Shown here piece by piece: positions 55,675-64,000 of a stretch of 64,000 nucleotides of DNA. This stretch comes from Heterohyrax brucei. Taxonomy: Eukaryota; Chordata; Mammalia; Hyracoidea; Procaviidae. The stretch is taken from positions 145,375,701-145,439,700 of the forward strand of contig CM053140.1 of assembly GCA_028571685.1 (NCBI GenBank). Reading direction: 5' to 3'. The position numbers and the translations under genes are program-made. Position 1 is the first letter of the stretch, and the number at the start of each line of letters is the position of its first letter. The notes under the pieces are model-generated. The model saw nothing but the letters and a program-made list of their open reading frames with translations. It did no database searches and was not told where the DNA came from.

Positions 55675-56626
55675 ATGCCCAAAAAGCAACAAACTCTGAT
55701 AAAAGCATAACTGAGTAATCATTCATGGCTTCAGAAGGCCTCTAAAAGAAACAACCAAAGAACTTCCCAGACAAAGAAACCTTTCTGAAACTACTAGAAG
55801 GTGAATACAAAAGGATTACATAGAAAGAGCCATCCTAGACCTTATAAAACATGCAGCAGAGCAAAATGAAAAATTAAGCAAGCTGTTTGATCTGATAGAA
55901 CACCAGTACTCAGAAATCTAACAGACCAAGAACAAAATAAAACACACAGAAACTTCAATTCAAAGCCAAGAAAACAGAATGGAACAAATGGAAAAGAGAA
56001 TTTCTGATTTAGAAGGCAGAGCTACTGACTCTAGCATCTATGAGGAGAAATCAGAAAAAAGAAACATGAAAAATGAAGAAGCATTAAGAAGCGTGTGGTA
56101 CTCCATTAAGAGGAACAATCTATGATTAAGTGGAGTTCCTGAACACGGCAAGACACCTGAGAACACAGAGTATTGTGGCTGAGCTGCCAACAGAAAACTT
56201 CCCAGAAATTATGAAAGAAGAGAATATAGATATCCAAGATACGTATTAAACACCACTCAATGTAGATCTCAATAGAAAGACTCCAAGACATATTTTAATC
56301 AAGCTGAACAAAATGAACCATAAGCAGAAACTCTTAAAGGCAGCAAGACTCAAAGCAAAGCTAACATTCAAAGGAAAATCCTGCAGGCTTTCACCAGATT
56401 TCTCAGCAGATATGATGCTGGCACAGAGACAGTGGCTGGACACATTCAAAGCCTTGAAGGAGAAGAACTTCCAACCAAGAATTATATATCCTGCAAAACT
56501 ATCTTTCAAATATGAAAATGAAATTCATTCACAGATGAACAGAAACTCAGAGACTTTGTAAAAACCAAACCAAAGCTACAAGAAATACTGAAAGAATTTC
56601 TTGGCTTGGAAGAACAAAACCACTAA
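55675..56626 (+). pseudogene. L1 ORF1 remnant
   Basis: The start ATG at 55675 (M-P-K-K-Q-Q) was chosen because 952 bp to the stop at 56624 fits the ~316-codon ORF1 of relic E. An in-frame stop occurs after about 11 codons and others follow. The coiled-coil part lies around 55850-56040, and the C-terminal RNA-binding part is best preserved at 56313-56561 (FQPRIIYPAKLSFKYENEIH). A frameshift near 56530 separates the last ~30 codons. In intact L1 this protein trimerises and coats L1 RNA. Confidence 0.9.
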
Positions 56627-57042
56627 CTTTATATTTTAGTAGGACATATTATCCAGAATCCTACTCAGTTAGGAAGACTCCAAATACAATCAAAGCAATA
56701 ATAGTGAAAGAAACGATCTAGTGATCATATCATGTAAACTGTGATAACATTGTACTAAAAAGAGGGATAGTCATGATAGTCCATCCAGATGGTGAGGAAG
56801 TTGAGAAGACTGGTAGCAATGAAAATTGGGTTTATATATAGTTTATTAAGCAGGATCCTAGGGGCAATCATAAAGCACAGTAAAGAAGTCACATATCATA
56901 TTGAGAAATGTAATACAGGAGTCTCAACAACCACAAAGCCAGTCCTGAAAATGTTGAAAAATCAACTCACAAAGAAGAAGGTGGCAGAACAGATTAATAA
57001 GAACAACAGAGAAAACATCAACACAAAAATAAACATATCACA

Positions 57043-60000
57043 ATGGGAGTACCGAATACATACCTATAAATAATTACATTGAATGTGAATGGACTTGAAT
57101 GCTCCAGTAAAGAGACATTGAGTGACATCTTGGATCAAAAGACATGACCCATTTATATGTTGCCTACAGGAAACTCACCTTAGACTTAAAGACAGGAATA
57201 AACTGAAAATTAAAGGATGGAAGAATATATATCAAGCTAATGATGAACAAAGAAGAGCAGGTGTTGCAACTCTAATCTCAGATAAAATCGACTTTAATGT
57301 AAAATCCACCATCGTGGACAGGGATGGACACTATCGCTAAAAGGTTCAATCCACAAGCAGGACTTAACAATATTAAATATTTATGCACCTAATATCAGAG
57401 CACCTAAATACGTCAAAGAAACACTGACAAAACTCAAAAAGGAGATTGATCATTCCACAATAATAGTAGGAGACTTCAACAATCTACTCTCAGTATTGGA
57501 CAGACAGTCTAGAAAAAAGCTCAATAAAGACCTTATTGCCACAATTAACCAACTAGACCTCATTGACATACACAGAATTTTCTGTCCATCAGCAGACAAC
57601 TACAACTTCTTCTCCAGTGCACATGGAACATTCTCCAGAATAGACCATGTGTTAGGACATAATGCAATTCTCAGCAAAATACCACTGAATTAATGCAAAG
57701 CATCTTCTCAGATCATTAAGCCATGAAAGTCTAAATCAATAGCAGAAAAAACAGATAGAAAGTGGAATTCATGGAAACTAAACAACATCTTGCTTAAAAA
57801 GCCATGGGTTATAGAAGAAATCAAAGATGAAATAAAGAAATTTACAGATTCCTGTGAGAACGAAAACTCTTCCTACCAGAACCTATGGGATACAGCCAAA
57901 GCAGTGCTCAGAGGTTAGTTTATCTCCATAAATGCACACATCTGGAAGGAAGAAAGAAACCAAACCAAAGAATTTACCCTACAGCTTGAACAAGTAGAGA
58001 GAGAAACACAGAGGAACCCCTCAGACACCGGAGGAAAACAGATCATAAAGATTAGAGCAGAACTAAATGAATTAGAGAATAGAAGAACAATTGAAAAAAT
58101 TGAAAAGACCAAAAGCTAGTTATCTGAAAAGATCAACAAAGTTGACAAATCATTGGCTAAACTTACTCAAGAAAAACAGGAAAGGAATCAAATAACACAA
58201 ATAACAAATGAGAGCAGTGATGTCACAACAGATCCAACAGAAATCAAAAATATCATAGCTGAATACTATGAAGGACTGTATTCTAATAAATTTAAAAACC
58301 TAGAAGAAATGGACAAATTCCTTGATTCATATCACCTACCAAAATTATCACAAGGTGAAGGAAAACAGCTTAATATCCCCATCACAAAGGAAGAGATTGA
58401 AAAATTCATCAAAAAACTGCCAACCAAAGAAAGCCCTGGCCCAGATGGCTTCACCATAGAATTCTACCAAGCTTTAGAGAAGGGTCCATCTCTAATAGTA
58501 CTAAGACTGTTTCACAGTACAGAAAGGGATAGAATACTCCCAAATTCATTCTAGGAAGCCAGCATAACCCTCATACCAAAGCCAGGGAAATATCCAACCA
58601 AAAAGGAGAACTACAGACCGGTATCACTCATGAATCTAGATGCAAAAATCTTCAACAAAATTCTTGTCAATAGAATACAACAGCATATCAAAAAATAATC
58701 CATCATGACCAAGTTGGGTTCATACCAGGGATGCAAGTCTGGTTCAACATCAGAAAAACAATTAATGTGATCAACAACATAAATAACACAAAAGGCAAGA
58801 ATCAACTGATCTTGTCTACTGATGCAGAAAAGGCATTTAATAAAGTCCAACACCCATTCATGCTAAAAACTCTCACCAAAATAGGAATAGATGGCCAATT
58901 CCTCAATGCAATAAGGGCTATTTATACAAAGCCAAGTGCCTGCATCATCCTGAATGGAGAGAGACTGAAACAGTTTCCTATGAGAACAAGAACGAGACAA
59001 GGATGCCTACTCTCACCTCTCCTATTCAACATTACACTAGAAGTTCCAGCCAGAGCAATTAGACAAGACCAAGGAATAAAGGGCATCTCCATTGGCAAAG
59101 AACTAAAAATCTCCCTATTTGAAGATAACATGATTTTATATTCAGAGAATCCCAAAGAATCCATAAGGAAACTACTCAAACCGATAGAAGAGTTCAGCAA
59201 AGTCTCAGGATACAAGATAAACATAAGTAAATCAGTAAGATTTACCAACAATGAGATTATACCAACAATGAGATTATACCAACAATGAGATTATTAAGGA
59301 AGAAATCACCAAGTCAATACCATTTATTATAGACCTGAAGAAGATAAAATTACCTAGGAATAAATTTAACCAGAGAAATAACAGACCTTTACAAAGAGAA
59401 CTACAAACCCTTACTACAAGAAACTGAGAGAGATTTACATAAATGGAGAAACCCACCCTGCTGATAGATAGGAAGACTCAACATTGTGAAAATGTCTATT
59501 TTACCCAAAACAATCTACTTACATAATGCAATCCCAATACAAGTTCCAGTGACATTTTTTAATGATCTGGAAGAACAAATTACCAACTTTGGAAAAGGAA
59601 GAAGCCCTGGATAAGTAAAGCATTACTAAAGAAGAAGAACACACTGGGAGGGCTCTCATTACCCAGCCTTAAAACCTTTTACACTGCCACAGTGGTCAAA
59701 ACAGCCTGGTACTGGTACAAAAACAGATAGATCAGTGGAAGAGAATCGAGACCCCAGAGATGATACCATCTGCCTATAAACAGTTGATATTCGGCAAAGG
59801 CCCTAAGACATTAAACTGGGGTAAAAACAAGCTCTTCAACAAATGGTGCTGGAAAAACTGGATATCCATCTGCAATAAATTAAAACAAGACTCATATCTT
59901 ACACCTTATATAAAAACCAACTCAAACTGGATAAAAGACCTAAATATCAAATCTAAAACGATAAGGCTCATCCAAGAAAAAGTAGAAACAACAATAGAAA

Positions 60001-60810
60001 GTTTAACACATAGCGCAGACAGACTTCAAAATCTATCAAACAAACCACAATCATCAGAAGAGAAAATAGATAAATGGGAACTACTAAGAATCAGTCACTT
60101 TTGCTCATCCAAAGAAATTATTAATAGAATTAAAAGGCCCCCTACAGAATAGGAAAAAATATTTGGCAACTGTATGGCAGACCTACTCCTGACCACCATA
60201 ATCTATAAGGTACTATAAAATATCAATAAGAAAAAGATAACTCATCCAATTAAGAGATGGGCAAAGGAGATGGACAGATCCTTCTCTAAAGAGGAGATCC
60301 AGTCAGCCAAAAAACACATGCAGACTAAAGAAATTCAAATCAAAAACTACAATGAGATACCATTTCACCCCAACAAGGTTGGTCATGATCCAAAAAATGC
60401 AAAACAACAAATGCTGGAGAGACCGTGGGGAGATTGGAACTCTCTTACATTGTTGGTGCAATTGTAAAATAGTACAACCTCTTTGGAAAGTAGTCTGGCA
60501 CTCCCTTAAGAAAATGGATATAGATATACCATTTGACCCAGTAATTCCACTGCTTGGAACATATTCTACAGAATCAAGGCCATTCATACCAACTGATACA
60601 TGCACACGAATGTTCATCGCAGCACAGTCCACAATAGCAAACAGATGGAATCAACCCACATGCCCAACAACAGAGGAATGGATAGGTAAACTATGGTATA
60701 TATACTCAATGGAACACTATGCAATGATAAAGAACAACGATGATAGCAGGAAACATCTCTTAACCTGGTTTCAACTGGAGGACATTATGCTGAGTGAAAG
60801 TAGTCAGTGA
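57043..60810 (+). pseudogene. L1 ORF2 remnant (endonuclease-reverse transcriptase)
   Basis: The span of 3768 bp (~1255 codons) is normal for ORF2. Endonuclease, 57043-57760: CCLQETHLRL, VGDFNNLLS, SRIDHVLGHN. Linker, 57760-58340. Reverse transcriptase, 58340-59290: [45 protein letters not shown]. The catalytic FADD box reads FEDN (near 59116), which loses the second catalytic aspartate. C-terminal part, 59290-60810: QSTIANRWNQPTCPTTEEW, ending ESSQ-stop. Pieces lie in all three frames (57122, 57496, 58153, 58731, 59760, 60352), so at least five frame changes have accumulated, plus stops. Frame 58153-58554 is the longest clean part of the linker and RT start. Confidence 0.93.
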
Positions 60811-61823
60811 CAAAAGGACAAATACTGTACGACAGCCCTACGATAAGAACTTAAAAACAGACTCATGCATAGCAGAAAAGACTCTTTGATGGCTGCAAGA
60901 GTGGGGAGAGGGGAGGGAAGGGGGCTGTTTAGATTAGATAGTTAATAGAAATTTGGTTGGGTGAAATCAGCAACAGCATTCATTAGAAAGAAGTTCAATA
61001 TTACTGGACATCAACACAATTTGAGTACTTTCCCCATCTTAACCCAATATTGCAAGGACAGAGCAGCTGGGGCAGGGGCCCAGGGAACACGTTCTCAGGC
61101 GAAACCGAGGCCAATTGGTGTAGCTAGCGTTTTGCTAAGACGACTCTGCACCCCTTGTCAGTGAGTGGTGTCTGTGATCTAAAAAGCTGCCAAGCTGCCG
61201 TCTGAGGGTACAGCAAATGGTCCCAACTCAACAGGAATGGATGATCACTGAGGACAAGAACAACATGGGGAAAAGGGAACCCAGAAGACAGAGGGTCTCT
61301 ACATGGACTGGTGACCAGAAGAACCGGATGGTGCCCGGCCACCACCAGTGATAACCACAATGGAGCTCACAGTGCTGAGTCTCACTGGCAACAAGAGAAC
61401 AAATAGGGGTGCGCCCTGAGATCTCCAATGAAAGACCACAATTGATCGTCCGGGGGCTTCGGGGTTCTGCTGGGATCATGGCCCCTGGCCCTGATGCTGC
61501 CCCTGTCCATAAATCATATCGAAGGTCAACTTTTTAGACAACAATGGATTAGACTTGGCGACGCAGACTAACCACATTGTGTGTGCACTTTACGGTTTCA
61601 TGCATCTATTAAACGTCATCCTGCTGACCTTTCACTGGAGGAAGGGGAGTGGGTGGAGGGGAGGAGATGGGAGACTGTTCCGAGGATAGGACATGCATGC
61701 AGCAGAGAGGAGAGGTGTGCTGTCGCCGGGCAGGGAAAGCAGTGGGAGCTGCATATAGGTGAGCATGCGAATTTAAATGGGAATGTATATTCTCATTCAA
61801 TCATAATAAAAAATAAAAAAATA
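60811..61823 (+). other. L1 3'UTR with A-rich tail
   Basis: It follows the ORF2 stop. Shared with the 3' ends of relics B, I and K, including 'ggatggtgcccggccaccac' (61326) and 'tgctgtcgccgggcagggaa'. It ends 'tcataataaaaaataaaaaa'. Long antisense frames inside (61124-61479) are compositional. Confidence 0.9.
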
Positions 61824-61839
61824 AACTGTGATCACCCTG

Positions 61840-62930
61840 TCACCTGCAAATAGTCCTCTTCAATATCCTCTCTAAAGAAATACCTCTCTGTAGGCTTAAG
61901 AAGCATGTATGATGACATTCACTATGATATTGTCCATAACAAGAACAAGTTGGAAACAATTTAAATGCTCATTGTGATGGATGGAATTGTGTTCCAAAAC
62001 AAATGTGCATTAACTTAGCGGGTCCATGGTTCTCAGCAGTTTGACAGTCATGCAATGGTGTATACTGGCAGTTATGTGATGATATAATCATTCCCTGTGA
62101 TGTGATCTGATATAATCAGCCGATCAGTTGTGAGGGGATTAGAATAGAATACAACAGCTTTACTCAGGTCAAGCCTGACCCTGTGTAAAGGGAGTTTCCC
62201 TGTGTGTCACCTGCATCACCTTTTATTTCACAAGAGACAAAAAGGGACAAAAGCAAGCAAAGAGGATCTTCTACCACAAAGAAAGAAAAGCCAGAAGCAG
62301 AACACGTCCTTTACACTCAGAGTCCATAGGGTGAGAACCTATGGACACAAAGGAAGATTTATACTGAGACACCTAGAAATTTCCAAGGAAAGCAGGGCCC
62401 ACAGATGTTGAAAGGAGGCAAAGAACTTCTCCCAGAGCCAATAGAGTCAGAAAGCTTTCCCCTAGAGCTAGCACCCTGACTTTGGACTTCGAGTCTCCTA
62501 AACTGTGAGAGAGTAAATTTCTGTTTGAGAAAACCACCCAATTGTGGTATTTCTGTTACAGCTGCACTGGATAAGACCCTCAGCACCAAAAAAAATGGTA
62601 ATTACATAATAGCATACGAAAGAGTGCTATGCAGCTCTTGAAAAGACTGAACTATATATTTCAGAAGTGGAAAGATCTTCAAGGCATAATATACAGTAAA
62701 AAAATAAAAATGAAAGTTGTAGAACAATACTCAAGTTATTTTAAAAATATAAAATAAAGCTATATAGTCATGATGTATACATATATGTAATATACAGAAA
62801 AATAGACTAGTAACAGTAAGTACTTCACAGGAGGTAGCTGGGAGTGTTACTATATATGTGTATATATTTAATATTTATAAAGAGAATGTATTTACTTAAA
62901 ATTTCCATAGTTAAAAATATGTAATTTTAA
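61840..62930 (+). mobile_element. Old LINE-1 (L1M-like) 3' end split by an LTR
   Basis: 'gaagcatgtatgatgacatt' and 'aagttggaaacaatttaaat' lie left of the LTR. 'agagtgctatgcagctcttg' and 'tggaaagatcttcaaggcat' continue right of it. Together they give the ordered ORF2 C-terminus and 3'UTR of an old L1. No frame remains. Confidence 0.75.
61973..62578 (+). mobile_element. MaLR-type solo LTR, forward
   Basis: It runs from 'tgtgatggatggaattgtgt' to 'ctgcactggataagacc', the forward form of the LTR type seen reversed at 2737, 20588, 21418 and 44116. Inside it has 'actttggacttcgagtctcc' and 'gagagagtaaatttctgttt'. Near-matching 5-bp flanks (ctcat at 61968-61972, ctcag at 62579-62583) fit a 5-bp target duplication. 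It interrupts the old L1. Confidence 0.82.
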
Positions 62931-63379
62931 AGAGATCATAATGATCATAATAAATACAGGAACTTGAAGAAGATTCATTAAAATAGATGCTGTCAAGTTC
63001 ATCTTGAAAATTCCTCTAAATGTAAAGATATTTTTCCTTTCAAACAATGTCCTTGTGAGTAAATAATAGGAACTGTTTTTTTAATCAATAGTTTAAAGGA
63101 AATTTCAAAAACTAGTTTCTCTTATTTTCCATTTAAGTTTCATTTTACAATATATTTCACTTTATGAAACTTTCTACAGATGTGTGCCCTGGCACATAGT
63201 CTGCACCGTGAAACTGAAGACCTTGTGCTATATTAAGATCTATTACTCTATGTTTCAAGGAATCATTTGTAATTTTTTTCTGGTCAAAGGAGACTTGCAG
63301 TTTTCTTAAATAGTATAATGAGCACCAAATTAAAACCTCTAATTAGCCTTTTTAGCTGGTTTCTCATTTCTATATCATG
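62931..63379. other. Unassigned AT-rich sequence
   Basis: No recognised element. Confidence 0.4.
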
Positions 63380-63466
63380 AAGCTTTTTCTAGCTATCCTA
63401 GCACTTCAAGTGCCTGAGACATGACACACACTCAGTGAATACCTGGGGATGGATGGATGGATGATT
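63380..63466 (+). mobile_element. Possible LINE-2 3' end with GGAT run
   Basis: 'cacttcaagtgcctgagaca' and 'acactcagtgaatacctggg' resemble the L2 terminus (AGTGCCTGGCACATAGTAGG, CTCAATAAATA). The terminal repeat has become a short GGAT run (63448-63465). Confidence 0.5.
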
Positions 63467-64000
63467 TAATATACTGACATTTTGAAAACCAATATAGACA
63501 TAAACCTATGCTAAGCTTAATGTTCCGTTCAAAACATTTCCTTACGTCCTTTCGGAGCACCCGGAAGGTATCCACTCCCGATGATATGGTTATACTGCTT
63601 TATTGGAAGACACTAGAAACCAGGGTGCGGCGCTGTTTGTCGAGTAGACAGTGCTACAATGGGCTACTCTGTTCCCTTGTAGATTCTTCATTACAAAACT
63701 ATATGGGCCCATTCTGAGAAGCAGATGTCTATCTCATAATGTCTCCCAAGCGATAGAAGTAATTAGCAGTCATGTGGTGTTTAGTCATATGCAAAGTAAT
63801 CTCACATATACTACCTGAAAAAAAATCTACTTTACATTATAAACTACTTCTCCATAAACTACCTTTCTCCCAACCTTGCTTTATTTTTTCCTCGTAACAA
63901 CTATCAACTTCTAGACTATTACTTAATTTATTTATGTATTTTGTTTATTGTTGGTCTAGCTGCCTTTCCCTTCCGCCCCTCCCTCCCCCCCCCCACTCAA
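63467..64000. other. Unassigned sequence with a CpG-bearing patch
   Basis: 63520-63760 contains about nine CpG dinucleotides, unusual for this CpG-poor window, and an open frame at 63508-63717 (69 codons) with no recognisable domain. The window ends in a C-rich run (63972-63994). Confidence 0.4.

Larger units (their letters stand above)
54882..61823 (+). mobile_element. LINE-1 relic P, full length
   Basis: A complete L1 layout on the plus strand: 5' terminus 'gagtcaagatggcagactaa', ~790 bp 5'UTR, ORF1 (55675-56626), spacer, ORF2 (57043-60810), ~1 kb 3'UTR and A-rich tail (61803-61823). At 6.9 kb it is the most complete mobile element in the window and probably the youngest L1, since few other repeats interrupt it. 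Both ORFs have stops and frameshifts and the RT catalytic box is changed, so it is no longer able to move. No clear target duplication was found by eye. Confidence 0.95.

Noticed and set aside
63972-63994. C-rich run at the window end as a regulatory motif
   Set aside because: A simple low-complexity run cut off by the window edge; nothing supports a function.

Overview
This is a piece of mammalian nuclear DNA with no recognisable host protein-coding gene. It is AT-rich, poor in CpG and packed with retrotransposons. The commonest short repeat is a tRNA-derived SINE with the layout of AfroSINEs: a 5' end like 'gagccctggtggcg', an internal 'ggtcagcagtttgaa' box and a 3' end like 'tatgagtcggaatcgactcgacggca'. 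About two dozen full or partial copies are present, together with an RTE (BovB-like) LINE, several generations of LINE-1 and a mariner family. Abundant AfroSINEs plus RTE point to an afrotherian, most likely an elephant or another paenungulate. That species call is inferred from remembered repeat families, not from a search.

Layout. 1-5.7 kb: an internally deleted L1, a MaLR-type solo LTR and a 5'-truncated L1. 5.7-13.2 kb: mostly non-repeat DNA with AfroSINEs, a mariner fragment, a MIR, microsatellites and an old L1. 13.2-15.8 kb: a possible LTR, AfroSINEs and a decayed RTE. 16.3-22.7 kb: MLT1/MaLR LTRs around a 3 kb repeat-poor stretch that holds one exon-like segment (18669-18721), then an old L1. 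23-29.6 kb: possible ERV LTRs, AfroSINEs, mariner and RTE fragments and repeat-poor DNA. 29.7-35.8 kb: a nearly full-length L1 on the minus strand. 36-37 kb: a 556-bp mariner nested in an RTE. 37-39.3 kb: MIR, L2 and repeat-poor DNA. 39.3-43.3 kb: an L1 relic, then an RTE with an inverted 5' half joined to an L1-type 3' end. 43.6-46.7 kb: AfroSINEs, an LTR and a 5'-truncated L1. 47.5-53.1 kb: three damaged L1 copies. 53.1-61.8 kb: a minus-strand L1 5'UTR lying head to head with a full-length but dead plus-strand L1. 61.8-64 kb: an old L1 split by a solo LTR, an L2 tail and unassigned DNA with a CpG-bearing patch.

None of the L1 or RTE copies has intact reading frames, so each is annotated as a relic. 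The story is one of nested insertion: SINEs in LTRs and L1s, a mariner in an RTE, an LTR in an old L1. The most unusual signals are (1) a set of 21-49 bp insertions made only of a SINE 3' tail ending in GGCACTTGGC-type sequence, one bounded by a perfect 14-bp direct repeat; (2) two mariner copies sharing the same rearranged structure with long inverted arms; (3) an L1-type 3' module that follows three different upstream sequences; (4) tandem ~243-bp units in an L1 5'UTR placed head to head with another L1. I found no operon-like, immune, CRISPR or other gene system. Coordinates of diverged repeats are by-eye estimates, usually good to about 10-30 bp.
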